Numbered from the stretch's first letter, positions 37,341 through 46,223 are shown. The stretch: 64,000 nt of DNA from Qipengyuania citrea (GCF_024171405.1 NZ_JALJZT010000002.1:2046001-2110000), one strand, 5' to 3'. The notes: generated from the sequence alone by a model not told the origin. A program made the numbers and translations.

Positions 37341-38176
37341 GATGCAAGCTGCTCCAGATAGGTCCGCGCCCGGGTGGCCTCGGTGCTTTGCGGCGCGACC
37401 AGCAGCACCGATTCGAAACTGCGCCGGGCTTCCTCGTCACGCCCCGACAGCGCGGCGATCACACCCGCCTCCAGCCCGACTGCGGGGTCCTGCGGCGAAA
37501 GCAGGGCAGCCTGCGCAATCTGTTCGCGTGCTTCGCCAAGCCGTTCGAGCCGCCGCGAGAGCGTGGCCGAAAGCAGCCATGCGCGGGCATTGGCAGGATC
37601 CGCTCCGCGTGCGCCGGCCAGCGCAGCCACCGCGTCCTCGTTGCGACCCATGGCAACCAGAGCGCGGGCGCGGTCGACCGATACGCTCCCCAGAAGCGGC
37701 GCATCGGCGGCATCGGCGGCGTAATTCACCGCGCGGGTGAAGGCGATTTCGGCGATGGCGGGATTGCCCTGCGCCATGGCCGCATTGCCCGACATGGCCG
37801 AAAGCCGCGCCTGGTAGGCCGGGGCACCGGGAGGAACTTCGCCAGCGGCCAGATCGAAGGCGCGCTGTGCCTCGGCGAAATCGTCCAGCCGGACGAGCGC
37901 GAGGCCGAGGCAATGCGCCGATTGGGCCAGCTCGAGCTGGTTCGCGGCGGTCTCGCGCCAGGCCTGCGCCATATCGCTGGCGGCTTCGGCATCATCGGCG
38001 GCGAGCGTAACGCATTCGGCCAGCTTGCTGCCCGAGGTGCCCGAGGTGCCGGCGGGTGCAGCCGCACGCTCGCGTGGTGGGCGCTCGCGCAATTCCTCGG
38101 GTAGGCCGGGGAAGGCGTTGGCGCCAGGGTTAGGGCCGACCTGCAGGATCAGCAGGGCGATGGCGGAGGCAATCAT
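37337..38176 (-). CDS. Exported TPR-repeat protein
   Basis: The 279 residues include an export-type N-terminus (MIASAIALLILQVGPNPG) and several tetratricopeptide-like helices: LGLALVRLDDFAEAQRAFDLA, SVDRARALVAMGRNEDAVAAL, ARAWLLSATLSRRLERLGEA. TPR modules mediate protein contacts. ATG 38176 overlaps the upstream hydrolase stop, and its own stop overlaps the downstream oxidoreductase start. Partner and function are unknown. Confidence 0.75.
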   Translation of the reverse strand: MIASAIALLILQVGPNPGANAFPGLPEELRERPPRERAAAPAGTSGTSGSKLAECVTLAADDAEAASDMAQAWRETAANQLELAQSAHCLGLALVRLDDFAEAQRAFDLAAGEVPPGAPAYQARLSAMSGNAAMAQGNPAIAEIAFTRAVNYAADAADAPLLGSVSVDRARALVAMGRNEDAVAALAGARGADPANARAWLLSATLSRRLERLGEAREQIAQAALLSPQDPAVGLEAGVIAALSGRDEEARRSFESVLLVAPQSTEATRARTYLEQLAS

Positions 38177-38916
38177 ACAAGGCCTTTCGAAAGCGCGTCG
38201 ACAGTGCGCAGCAGCAGGGCGATGTCCTGCTCGCGCGACAGGCGGTGGTCGCCGTCCTTTACCAGTGTGACCTGTACATCGTCCGAACGCAGCGCGGCGG
38301 CGAGACGCAGGCTGATGTCCCACGGCACATCCGGATCGCGCTGCCCGTGGATCAGCCGCACGGGCGCGGTGAGGGGAATCTCGCCGCCGAGCAGGAGCTG
38401 CGCCTGCCCGTCGCTGAAGAAGCCCGGATGCAGCGGTGTGGGTTCGGGCCCGTAGGGGTTCTCGTCGTAGATGGTCTCGCCCGCGAGCAGCTGCGCCTTG
38501 TCGGCATCCGACCGTCCCCAGTCGGTGAAATCGGGGGCCGGGGCGAGGCCCACCAGCCCGGCCAATTGCCCGCCAAGCGTTTGTCCGACGGACAGCATCA
38601 GCCAGCCGCCCATGGAAGACCCGATGACGATCACCGGGCCCTCGATCAGCGCCTCGACCAGCGCCAGCACCTCCCCGCGCCAGCGCGAGAGCGTGCCGTC
38701 GGCAAAGTCCCCCTCGCTTGCGCCGCAGCCCGAATAGTCGAACAGCAGGCACGCCTGCCCCCGCGCCCGTGCCCATTCGAACACGGCGGTCGCCTTGCCG
38801 CCCGCCATGTCGGACATATAGCCCGGCAGGAAGACCAGCGCGGGTCCGGTGCCGGGCGTAAAGCGATAGGCGATGCGCTTGCTGCCGGGCATCCCATGGA
38901 ACTGGATATCGCTCAT
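38173..38916 (-). CDS. Alpha/beta hydrolase
   Basis: The 247 residues show GPALVFLPGYMSDM (oxyanion region), LLFDYSGCGASEGDF, nucleophile elbow VIGSSMGGWL (Ser at G-S-S-M-G), acid region PVRLIHGQRDPDVPW and the catalytic His in KDGDHRLS. This is a cytoplasmic serine esterase- or palmitoyl-thioesterase-like protein of unknown substrate. ATG 38916 gives MSDIQFHGMPG. It is the first gene of the coupled hydrolase/TPR/LLM operon. Confidence 0.87.
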   Translation of the reverse strand: MSDIQFHGMPGSKRIAYRFTPGTGPALVFLPGYMSDMAGGKATAVFEWARARGQACLLFDYSGCGASEGDFADGTLSRWRGEVLALVEALIEGPVIVIGSSMGGWLMLSVGQTLGGQLAGLVGLAPAPDFTDWGRSDADKAQLLAGETIYDENPYGPEPTPLHPGFFSDGQAQLLLGGEIPLTAPVRLIHGQRDPDVPWDISLRLAAALRSDDVQVTLVKDGDHRLSREQDIALLLRTVDALSKGLV

Positions 38917-38956
38917 TTGCGCATGCTGTTCACGCGACCGCGCGCGATTGCAAGGG

Positions 38957-40033
38957 TCAGAAGAAGCCGAACTCCTCGACATCGGGATCCTGCGCGCACA
39001 TCGATTTGAGCGCGGCGAATTCCGCTTCGGTCAGCACCGGGGGATAGTCCGCGTCCTCTTCTGCCGCCGCGCGATAGGCCTCGGCGCGCTCGCCCGAGGA
39101 CGGGTGGCTGGCCAGCCATCCGATCATGGCGGGGGCATCCTCGCTATCGCCCCGGCTTTTCGCCATGCGTTCGAAAAATCCGGCTGCGCCCATCGGCGAG
39201 ATATTGCTTTCGGCCATGCGCGCGCGCGCATAATCGTCCGCCTCCCGTTCGGCATCGCGCGAATAGCCCATCGCGGCGAGACCGAAGACGCCGTTTGTGA
39301 CGCCCGAATCGGCGCCCGCCAGCAGGATCGACAGGCCGAACTGGCGCAACAGCGCGGTCATCACATGGCGTTCGCGGACATGGCCGACCTCATGGGCGAG
39401 CACACCGGCCAGCTCCTCGGGGCTGTCGGCTTGCTGGACCAGCCCGTCGAACAGCATGACCTGCCCGCCGGGCAGCGCGACTGCATTGACCATGGCCATA
39501 TTGGCGACGCCTGCGCGCACCTTTTCCTCCGCGGGATCGACCTTGGCCAGCAGCTTGGCGAGCGCGGCATCGCCCGCGGGCGTATGACAGATACGGCCGC
39601 CGAAATCGCCCACCATCGCCTCGCCGATCTGGCGTTCCCAGCCGGGCGGGATGCGCGGGCCGAGCCAGTCGGGGGCGGTCAGGAACAGCGCCACCGCCGC
39701 GGCGCTGGCAACGCCGAATATCGCCGCCGCCTTGCCCAGCCCGAGCTTGTCGACCCAGGCGCCGTAATCGCTTTTCGCAGGCAACTGCGCGGCGAGGCCC
39801 GCGGGGATCTCCTTGGGCAGGATCAGGCGGAAATCGGGCACGCTGGCGCGGTGATAGACGCGCTGGCCCGGGCGGATCTCGCCGAAGCGCAGGTCGGCGG
39901 CATCGAATTCGTCTCGCGCCTCTGGCCCCGCCAGCGTGAACACGCCGCGCCCGTCCCAGCTAAGCGTTCCGCTATGGCGCACTGCATTGGTGCCATCGTA
40001 CCATTGGGCGGCAGTCTGGAACGCGTCTTCCAT
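38957..40033 (-). CDS. M48-family membrane metalloprotease
   Basis: This 358-residue protein has one central membrane span (KAAAIFGVASAAAVALFL, about 110-128) and a zinc protease domain: GGQVMLFDGLVQQADSPEELAGVLAHEVGHVRERH (HExxH), and the third ligand region RDAEREADDYAR. An extra N-terminal domain of about 100 residues precedes the membrane span. It follows the DUF898 gene by about five bases; this DUF898/M48 pairing recurs in proteobacteria and suggests joint action in membrane protein quality control. Confidence 0.9.
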   Translation of the reverse strand: MEDAFQTAAQWYDGTNAVRHSGTLSWDGRGVFTLAGPEARDEFDAADLRFGEIRPGQRVYHRASVPDFRLILPKEIPAGLAAQLPAKSDYGAWVDKLGLGKAAAIFGVASAAAVALFLTAPDWLGPRIPPGWERQIGEAMVGDFGGRICHTPAGDAALAKLLAKVDPAEEKVRAGVANMAMVNAVALPGGQVMLFDGLVQQADSPEELAGVLAHEVGHVRERHVMTALLRQFGLSILLAGADSGVTNGVFGLAAMGYSRDAEREADDYARARMAESNISPMGAAGFFERMAKSRGDSEDAPAMIGWLASHPSSGERAEAYRAAAEEDADYPPVLTEAEFAALKSMCAQDPDVEEFGFF

Positions 40034-40037
40034 CGGC

Positions 40038-41129
40038 TCAGATCGCGCCCATGTCGAAGGCGTCGAGCAGGCCCTCGCCATGCTTCGCGGTGCGGGTCTG
40101 CGACTGGGTCAGCTCGTCGAGCAGGATTTCCCCACTCGCTTCGAGATGCGTCATGAAGAACTTCCAGTGGCGATAGGACAGGAAAACCAGCCCGATCCCG
40201 AAGGTAAAGACAACCAGCAGCGCATCGACCACCAGCAATTTCACCCAGTCCAGCGTCGAGGCCGTGAACGTGAAGTTCAGGTCGCGCCAGCGGGTTGCGC
40301 CGACTACTTCGCGGTAGAACTTGGCGAAGAATGCCACTGCGATCAGGCCGAGGCCGAAGTAAAAGAACAGCACCAGGGCTAAGATGCCGATCATCCCGCC
40401 AAGCGCGCGGCCTTCCTCGCCGCCGACACCATAACCCGCGAGCATTCCCATGCCGGCCATGATGATCCCACCGGCAAAGAGGACGAAGGGGGTCAGATAG
40501 AACAGCAGATAGCGCGCGAAGACATTGCCTGCTTCGGCATCGGCCTCGAACGCGTAGGGGCCGAAGCTCATCTTGCTCCACCGTTCGTTCCACAGGCTGG
40601 TCATCGACCAGGGCAGCAGCAGGCCGGCCGGGATCCAGCCGACCGCGGTCTTCCACATATACGACAGGCCGAACAGGAAGCCGGCGGTGTCGCTGCCGCC
40701 GCGAATGCCGCGCCAGCGGGTGCGCGAAAGGCGGTACCGCAGCGCGCGGAAACGGGCGACGCCCAGCAGGTAGAAGATCGCCAACGCCGCGAATGCCGAA
40801 AGCGCAATGCCGAGCGATTCGTACCCGCGCGTGACCAGCGCCTGCGCAACGAAGCTCAACCCGAAATAGGGAATGCCGAACAGGACGAAGACCATTACGA
40901 AACCGATGAACAGCTCCATTCCGGTGCCTGCCCATTCGAGATTTTCGTCGACGAAGCGCGTGCGCGACCACAGATAGCGGCGCTCCCGCGCGGTCGCCCA
41001 GAAACGGTAAATGCCCAGCGTGACGATCGTTAGCAGCAGGTTCGGCAAGGCGATCCTGGCGAAATCGCGCCAGTTTCCTTCGAAGACGAAGGCGCTGTCG
41101 GCCCCGTCCCTCGCGTGCGACCCATGCAT
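40038..41129 (-). CDS. DUF898 (YjgN-like) integral membrane protein
   Basis: This 363-residue protein has about eight hydrophobic segments. FEGNWRDFARIALPNLLLTIVTLGIYRFWATARERRYLWS at the N-terminus is the DUF898 signature, and RRTRWRGIRGG-like and NFTFTAS segments repeat the motif. Function is unknown. It is transcribed just upstream of the M48 protease, probably as one operon. Confidence 0.88.
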   Translation of the reverse strand: MHGSHARDGADSAFVFEGNWRDFARIALPNLLLTIVTLGIYRFWATARERRYLWSRTRFVDENLEWAGTGMELFIGFVMVFVLFGIPYFGLSFVAQALVTRGYESLGIALSAFAALAIFYLLGVARFRALRYRLSRTRWRGIRGGSDTAGFLFGLSYMWKTAVGWIPAGLLLPWSMTSLWNERWSKMSFGPYAFEADAEAGNVFARYLLFYLTPFVLFAGGIIMAGMGMLAGYGVGGEEGRALGGMIGILALVLFFYFGLGLIAVAFFAKFYREVVGATRWRDLNFTFTASTLDWVKLLVVDALLVVFTFGIGLVFLSYRHWKFFMTHLEASGEILLDELTQSQTRTAKHGEGLLDAFDMGAI

Positions 41130-41199
41130 AAGTAACGACCCCTGTGAATGTACCGCGCAAGGGTCGGGGATCGCCGCTGCCGTGTCAATCGGTGAGCCG

Positions 41200-41394
41200 C
41201 TATTCTTCGCGCAGGAAGATTTCTTCTATCGCCAGCCCGAAAACATCGGCGATCCGGAAAGCGAGCGGAAGCGAAGGATCGTAGCGTCCGGTCTCGACGG
41301 CATTGACGCTCTGCCGCGACACTTCGAGCCGGGCGGCGAGGTCCTGCTGGCTCCAGTCGCGTTCGGCGCGCAGCACTTTGAGGCGGTTCTTCAT
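41200..41394 (-). CDS. Small XRE-type helix-turn-helix regulator
   Basis: This 64-residue protein is a single Cro/C1 domain: MKNRLKVLRAERDWSQQDLA then LEVSRQSVNAVETGRYDPSL. These stand-alone domains usually bind inverted repeats near their own operon. The ATG overlaps the upstream membrane gene's stop (ATGA), so it is the last gene of a three-gene unit and probably autoregulates it via the inverted repeat near 42193-42220. Confidence 0.9.
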   Translation of the reverse strand: MKNRLKVLRAERDWSQQDLAARLEVSRQSVNAVETGRYDPSLPLAFRIADVFGLAIEEIFLREE

Positions 41395-41969
41395 GCGCCG
41401 CGCACCTTCTGCCACAATTGCGCCAGGCCCAGGCCGATCGCCCAGACGGGCAGTACCCACCACGCCCAGATATGCGGCACCAATTCGAACATCTCGAGAA
41501 AGCCCCAGAAGATGCCCAGCGCGAGCACCAGGCCGAGCGCGATCAGGGCGGCCATGATCGTGCGATGACGGAGATATTCGTCCTGTTCCTCGGCGAGGTA
41601 ACGCCCCATCGCCCAGATGATGCCGAAGGTCGGAAGCGTCGGCAGGAGCGAGATGGCGAAGACCGCCAGATCGGACAGCTCGTAGCGGTTCCACAGCGTG
41701 ATCGCGATGCCGAGCCCGAGGACATAGCCGAAGCTGCTGAACACGATCCGCCGGTTGTACGCAGCCATCGCCTGGCTGGTGCAGCCATCCGCCCCGCGCC
41801 GCGCCAGCGGGAAGAGCAGGAAGGTCGCCGCAGCCAGCAGGATGAAGCCGACGGGCGATGCGATCGCCCCGCTCAGTTTCAGCGCCGCGATGACGGCGAT
41901 GCTGAGGAAGTAGAGCGCGACCCAGCGTCCCGGCGACTTGAGCAGCCAGGGCCCGCCGGTGCCGCTCAT
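41391..41969 (-). CDS. Membrane protein, six to seven segments, in HTH operon
   Basis: This 192-residue hydrophobic protein (for example ALYFLSIAVIAALKLSGA, GLGIAITLWNRYELSDLAVFAISLLPTLPTFG, IMAALIALGLVLALGIFWG) has a conserved-looking cytoplasmic loop EEQDEYLRHRTIMAA. I do not recognise a named family. Start ATG 41969 (MSGTGGPW) overlaps the stop of the small upstream gene. It sits with a small HTH regulator, an arrangement common for membrane-sensor/regulator modules of unknown function. Confidence 0.78.
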   Translation of the reverse strand: MSGTGGPWLLKSPGRWVALYFLSIAVIAALKLSGAIASPVGFILLAAATFLLFPLARRGADGCTSQAMAAYNRRIVFSSFGYVLGLGIAITLWNRYELSDLAVFAISLLPTLPTFGIIWAMGRYLAEEQDEYLRHRTIMAALIALGLVLALGIFWGFLEMFELVPHIWAWWVLPVWAIGLGLAQLWQKVRGA

Positions 41970-42145
41970 GCGCGCATCTTCGTGCTGCAACCGCACGCGC
42001 CGGTGCGCGCGATATGAATGGCCGCGAGGGCCGGGAAGAGAATCACGCTGAACTGCGCAAATTCTTCAGGGACGATGTCGAAGACGGCGAGCACGGCAAT
42101 CGCGATGATCGCGCCAGCGAACAGGAGGGGGGTCTTGAGTGACAT
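41966..42145 (-). CDS. Small 59-residue membrane protein, first gene of HTH operon
   Basis: MSLKTPLLFAGAIIAIAVLA then FDIVPEEFAQFSVILFPALAAIHIARTG gives two hydrophobic helices, followed by a Cys-rich tail GACGCSTKMRA. ATG 42145 has GAAAGAA upstream. The stop overlaps the start of the next gene (ATGA). The protein has no family I recognise; its operon is headed by a consensus-like TTGACA embedded in an inverted repeat. Confidence 0.72.
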   Translation of the reverse strand: MSLKTPLLFAGAIIAIAVLAVFDIVPEEFAQFSVILFPALAAIHIARTGACGCSTKMRA

Positions 42146-42192
42146 GGCAATGGTTCTTTCCGTGATGTAAAGCGTGTTTGTCATAAGTGAGG

Positions 42193-42220
42193 CCTATTGT
42201 CAAGCATCCTTTCCAATAGG
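42193..42220 (-). promoter_or_regulatory. Inverted repeat covering the -35 box of the HTH/membrane operon
   Basis: CCTATTG (42193-42199) and CAATAGG (42214-42220) are perfect 7-bp arms 14 bases apart. On the minus strand TTGACA lies at 42203-42198, inside the repeat, about 53 bases before ATG 42145. This is a plausible operator for the XRE-type regulator encoded by the same operon, which would make it autoregulated. Confidence 0.55.
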
Positions 42221-42304
42221 TCGTGCGTGCTTGTCGCTTCGCAAAATGGCTTGTCACCACACCGTCATCGGGCGCAGGCAGGGGGCCGGAAGAGGAGAAT
42301 TCGA

Positions 42305-43966
42305 ATGTTCGCGACTGAACCGCCTGCCGCTGCCCCGCTATCCGCACTCGACCGCCGTTCGCTGCTCAAGACCGGCATCCTCGGGCTGGGGGTGGCCGGA
42401 GCCCCCCTCGCCGCGCAGACGGGGGGCAAGGGGTTCAGCCACGGCGTCGCCAGCGGCGAACCGGCGGCCGAGCGCGTCCTGCTGTGGACCCGTTTCGTGG
42501 GCGCGCAGGACACCGCGCTGGAATTCGAGGTCAGCGAAACGCTCGAATTTTCGCGCGTCGCGGCCGGAGGCTCTGTGACTGCGCGCGCGGAGAACGACTG
42601 GTGCTGCAAGGCCTGGGCCGAGGGGCTCGAGCCGGGACGCTGGTACTATTACCGCTTCACTGCACCCGACGGATCGCACTCGGACGTCGGCCGCACGAAG
42701 ACGCTGCCCGTCGGCGCGACCGACAAGTTCCGCATGGCGGTGTTCTCCTGTTCGAACCTCGGTTTCGGCTGGTTCAATGCCTATGCGCATGCCGCCGCCG
42801 ATGGCGATTTCGACTGCGCGCTGCATCTGGGCGACTATTTCTATGAATACGGCCCCGGCACCTATCCCTCGAACGAAGAGACGCAATCGGGCCGCGTGCT
42901 GTTTCCCGCGCACGAGATCGTCAGCCTGGCGGATTACCGGCTGCGCTATGCGACCTATCGCCGCGATCCGGACCTGCGCCGACTGCACCAGCTGTTCCCG
43001 ATGATCGCCGGCTGGGACGACCACGAAAGCACCAATGATTCGTGGGAAGGCGGCGCGCAGAACCACCAGAGCGAGACCGAGGGCGAATGGTCGGTGCGCA
43101 AGGCCGCCGCAGTGAAGGCCTACCGCGAATGGATGCCCGTGTCGGATGAGCCATGGGCCGCCTATGAAGTGGGCGACCTCGCGACGCTCTACCGGCTCGA
43201 GACGCGGCTGACCGCCCGCGCCGAGCAGTTTTCCTACGGCCAGATCCTGTCGGGCAAGACCAGTCCCGAAGCCGCAATGGCTGCGCTCGTCGCCTTCCGC
43301 GAGGGCGACTACCGCGATGGCAGCCGCGAATTGCTCGGAATGAAGCAGCAGGCCTGGCTGGCCGATGGCCTAAAGCGCTCGGCTTCTGCAGGCAAGCCGT
43401 GGCAGGTGCTGGTGCAGCAGGTGCTGATGGGCAATCTGGTCACGGCGCCGCGATTGACCGAAGGGCTCCCGGCAGACCTGCCCGCCTATATCCGCCAGCG
43501 CATCCTCGCCGGGGCCATGGCCGGCCGCGCCGAATTGCCGCTGAACATGGATGCGTGGGACGGGTATCCCGCCGCGCGCGAACGGATCTTCAAGGCCGCC
43601 CTCGACGCCAATGCGAATCTCATCAGCCTGGCGGGCGACACGCATAATGCCTGGGCTTTCGATCTCGATCATGCGGGCGAGAAGGTCGGCGTCGAATTCG
43701 GCGTGCAGGGCGTTACCTCCCCGGGGCTCGAAAGCTACGCCTCCTACCTCCCGGTTGATGTCCTCGAACGCGAGACGGTTGCGCACAATCGCCAGCTCAA
43801 GTGGATGGACGGATCGCGCCGCGGATACATGGCGGTGGAGCTCACCCCGGCCAGCGCATCGAGCGAGTTCCGCTTCGTTTCCAGCGTGCGCGACAAGGGT
43901 GCCGGGGTGAACGATACCCGCCGCGTTTCGACGCAGGCGGGAAGCCGCGCGCTCGATATGGGTTGA
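42305..43966 (+). CDS. phoD: PhoD-like alkaline phosphatase D, Tat-exported
   Basis: The 553 residues begin with a twin-arginine-type signal (DRRSLLKTGILGLGVAGAPLAA). The PhoD N domain (FSHGVASGEPAAERVLLWTRF) precedes the metallophosphatase core: HLGDYFYEYGPGTY, GWDDHESTNDSW, SLAGDTHNAWAFDLDH and GVEFGVQGVTSPGLE. It hydrolyses phosphomono- and diesters in the periplasm, helping phosphate scavenging. ATG 42305 is supported by a GGAAGAGGAG site. No Pho-box was identified. Confidence 0.92.
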   Translation: MFATEPPAAAPLSALDRRSLLKTGILGLGVAGAPLAAQTGGKGFSHGVASGEPAAERVLLWTRFVGAQDTALEFEVSETLEFSRVAAGGSVTARAENDWCCKAWAEGLEPGRWYYYRFTAPDGSHSDVGRTKTLPVGATDKFRMAVFSCSNLGFGWFNAYAHAAADGDFDCALHLGDYFYEYGPGTYPSNEETQSGRVLFPAHEIVSLADYRLRYATYRRDPDLRRLHQLFPMIAGWDDHESTNDSWEGGAQNHQSETEGEWSVRKAAAVKAYREWMPVSDEPWAAYEVGDLATLYRLETRLTARAEQFSYGQILSGKTSPEAAMAALVAFREGDYRDGSRELLGMKQQAWLADGLKRSASAGKPWQVLVQQVLMGNLVTAPRLTEGLPADLPAYIRQRILAGAMAGRAELPLNMDAWDGYPAARERIFKAALDANANLISLAGDTHNAWAFDLDHAGEKVGVEFGVQGVTSPGLESYASYLPVDVLERETVAHNRQLKWMDGSRRGYMAVELTPASASSEFRFVSSVRDKGAGVNDTRRVSTQAGSRALDMG

Positions 43967-43991
43967 GAAACCCGCGGCCCGCACCTAATGT
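43963..43991 (+). promoter_or_regulatory. Candidate promoter of the thrS leader
   Basis: TTGAGA (43963-43968) and TAATGT (43986-43991) are 17 bases apart, starting at the phoD stop codon. The predicted transcript start falls about seven bases after the -10, at or one base before the ATG of the threonine leader (43999). The leader mRNA would then be leaderless. The -10 match is weak, so this is a candidate only. Confidence 0.45.
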
Positions 43992-43998
43992 GCAGGCC

Positions 43999-44070
43999 AT
44001 GCCCGACGCGCGCATCACCACGACCACTACCACCACCCCGGGCGACCGGGGGCGGTCGGTCGCGGCTTGA
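43999..44070 (+). CDS. Threonine-run leader peptide of thrS
   Basis: A 23-codon frame reads MPDARITTTTTTTPGDRGRS and ends VAA. Seven consecutive threonine codons occupy 44017-44037, of mixed type (ACC, ACG, ACC, ACT, ACC, ACC, ACC). A run of control codons just upstream of paired hairpins and of the cognate synthetase gene is the hallmark of ribosome-mediated attenuation, as in thrL or pheM of enterics. A scarcity of charged tRNA-Thr should stall the ribosome here. Canonical ribosome binding site is weak (GCAGG two bases before ATG), consistent with leaderless initiation. Confidence 0.8.
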   Translation: MPDARITTTTTTTPGDRGRSVAA

Positions 44071-44082
44071 TCCGCGCCGCCG

Positions 44083-44129
44083 CCGCCCGGTTTCGGGCGG
44101 CATGGCGTTTCCTCCCGAAACCGGATTTT
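44083..44129 (+). terminator. Attenuator: mutually exclusive hairpins and terminator before thrS
   Basis: CCGGTTTCGGG (44087-44097) and CCCGAAACCGG (44114-44124) form a perfect 11-bp stem followed by ATTTT (44125-44129), an intrinsic terminator. A competing hairpin CCGCCCG/CGGGCGG (44083-44089 with 44094-44100) uses the same 5' arm. GGGCGG at 44050-44055 can also pair with CCGCCC at 44083-44088, a candidate antiterminator that overlaps the terminator arm. The hairpin set lies between the threonine codons and the thrS start at 44200. Confidence 0.78.
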
Positions 44130-44199
44130 GCGCAAACGCCGCTTCAAGCGTGCGCGCCCTTGTGCCATGGGCGCCGCAACCAGACGGACGACGAATGAC

Positions 44200-46209
44200 A
44201 TGACGGAACTGCTCAAGATCAGCCTGCCCGATGGATCGGTGCGCGAAATGGAACAGGGCTCGACGCCTGCCGACGTCGCCGCGGCGATCGGGCCCGGCCT
44301 CGCCAAGGCGGCGATCGCGGCGCGCGTCGATGGCGAATTGCGCGACATCAACCGCCCCTTCGAGGGCGATGCCGAACTGGCGCTGGTAACCGCGCGCGAC
44401 GAAGAGGATGCGCTCGAACTGGCACGGCACGATTTCGCGCATGTGCTCGCCGAAGCGGTGCAGGCGCTCTGGCCGGGCACACAGATCACCTTCGGTCCCG
44501 CGACCGACGACGGCTTCTATTACGATGTAAAGGCGCCCCAGAGCCGCGACCCGTTCAGCATGGATGACCTGCCCGCGATCGAGGAGGAGATGCGGCGGAT
44601 CATCAAGGCCGACAAGCCGCTGCGGCGCGAGGTCTGGAGCCGCCAGCAGCTGATCGAAAAGTGGGAAGCCGAAGGTGAGACCTTCAAGGCCGAATGGGCG
44701 CGCGAACTGCCCGAGGACGAGGAGCTGACGGTCTACTGGTCGGGCGAGGACTGGCTCGACATGTGCCGCGGGCCGCACCTGCCGAGTACCGGTAAGCTCG
44801 ATCCGCAGGCGTTCAAGCTGATGCGGGTGGCGGGTGCCTATTGGCGCGGCGATCAGAAGAATGCGCAGCTCACGCGGATCTACGGCACCGGCTGGCTCAA
44901 CAAGAAGCAGCTCAACGCGCATCTTACGCGGCTGGAAGAAGCGGCCAAGCGCGACCACCGCAAGCTGGGCCGCGAGATGGACCTGTTCCACCTGCAGGAA
45001 GAGGCGCATGGCAGTGTCTTCTGGCACCCCAAGGGCTACCGTATCTGGCGCGAGCTCGAAGCCTATATGCGCCGTAAGATGGATGGCGCCGGCTATCGCG
45101 AGATCAAGACGCCGCAGCTGATGGACGTGCGCCAGTGGGAGCAATCGGGTCACTGGGGCAAATATGCCGAGAACATGTTCGCGGTGCCCGACATGGTGCC
45201 CGAGGTCGACGACAGCGGTGCGGGTGCGCATCCCAGCGTCGCCAAGGACGCCGACTGGATGGCGATCAAGCCGATGAACTGCCCCGCGCATGTGCTGGTC
45301 TTCAAGCAGGGCATCACCTCCTATCGCGACCTGCCGATCCGGCTGGGCGAGATGGGCTGCTGCCACCGCAACGAACCGCATGGGGCGCTTCATGGCCTCA
45401 TGCGCGTGCGTCAGTTCACGCAGGACGATGCGCATATCTTCTGCACCGAGGACCAGGTCGTCGAGGAAGTGCGCGCCTTCTGCAGCCTCGCCGCGCAAGT
45501 TTACAAGGACTTCGGCTTCAGCTTCGCGATCAAGCTGGCGCTGCGGCCCGAGAAGCGTCTGGGTTCGGATGCGGACTGGGACAAGGCCGAGCAGGAACTG
45601 CGCGATGCGGTCGAGGAAGCCGGCATGATGAGCGAGGAGTTCGGCTGGGAAGAACTGGAAGGCGAAGGTGCCTTCTATGCGCCCAAGCTCGAATGGCACC
45701 TCACCGATGCGATCGGGCGGACCTGGCAGGTCGGCACGATCCAGGGTGACCGCGTGCTGCCCGATCGTCTCGAAGCGACCTATATCGGCGAGGATGGCGA
45801 CAAGCACCGCCCGGTCATGCTGCACCGTGCGATCTTCGGCAGTTACGAACGCTTCATCGGGATCCTGATCGAACATTTCGCCGGGCGCCTGCCCGTCTGG
45901 CTTGCCCCGGTGCAGGCGGTGGTCGCGACGATCGTGTCCGACGCCGACGGCTATGCGAAAGAAGCGGTCGCCAAGCTCGAGGCCGCGGGCATCCGCGTCG
46001 AGAGCGACCTGCGCAACGAGAAGATCAACTACAAGGTGCGCGAGCACAGCCTCGCCAAGGTCCCGCACCTGCTGGTGGTGGGCAATCGCGAGGCCGAGGA
46101 AGGCACTGTGGCGGTCCGTACGCTGGGCGAGAAGGACCAGCGCGTGATGAGCCTCGACGAGGCGATCGCGATGCTGCGTAGCGAAGCCACTCCGCCCGAC
46201 CTGCGCTAG
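44200..46209 (+). CDS. thrS: Threonyl-tRNA synthetase
   Basis: This 669-residue class II synthetase attaches threonine to tRNA-Thr. It contains an N-terminal TGS domain ([21 protein letters not shown]), the editing domain with [11 protein letters not shown] and [12 protein letters not shown], the catalytic core [50 protein letters not shown] (motif 2), [18 protein letters not shown], and the C-terminal anticodon-binding domain. ATG 44200 is chosen from the TGS start. Expression is probably controlled by the threonine leader upstream. It is not followed by infC as in enterics. Confidence 0.97.
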   Translation: MTELLKISLPDGSVREMEQGSTPADVAAAIGPGLAKAAIAARVDGELRDINRPFEGDAELALVTARDEEDALELARHDFAHVLAEAVQALWPGTQITFGPATDDGFYYDVKAPQSRDPFSMDDLPAIEEEMRRIIKADKPLRREVWSRQQLIEKWEAEGETFKAEWARELPEDEELTVYWSGEDWLDMCRGPHLPSTGKLDPQAFKLMRVAGAYWRGDQKNAQLTRIYGTGWLNKKQLNAHLTRLEEAAKRDHRKLGREMDLFHLQEEAHGSVFWHPKGYRIWRELEAYMRRKMDGAGYREIKTPQLMDVRQWEQSGHWGKYAENMFAVPDMVPEVDDSGAGAHPSVAKDADWMAIKPMNCPAHVLVFKQGITSYRDLPIRLGEMGCCHRNEPHGALHGLMRVRQFTQDDAHIFCTEDQVVEEVRAFCSLAAQVYKDFGFSFAIKLALRPEKRLGSDADWDKAEQELRDAVEEAGMMSEEFGWEELEGEGAFYAPKLEWHLTDAIGRTWQVGTIQGDRVLPDRLEATYIGEDGDKHRPVMLHRAIFGSYERFIGILIEHFAGRLPVWLAPVQAVVATIVSDADGYAKEAVAKLEAAGIRVESDLRNEKINYKVREHSLAKVPHLLVVGNREAEEGTVAVRTLGEKDQRVMSLDEAIAMLRSEATPPDLR

Positions 46210-46223
46210 AAGGGCTGCACGCG

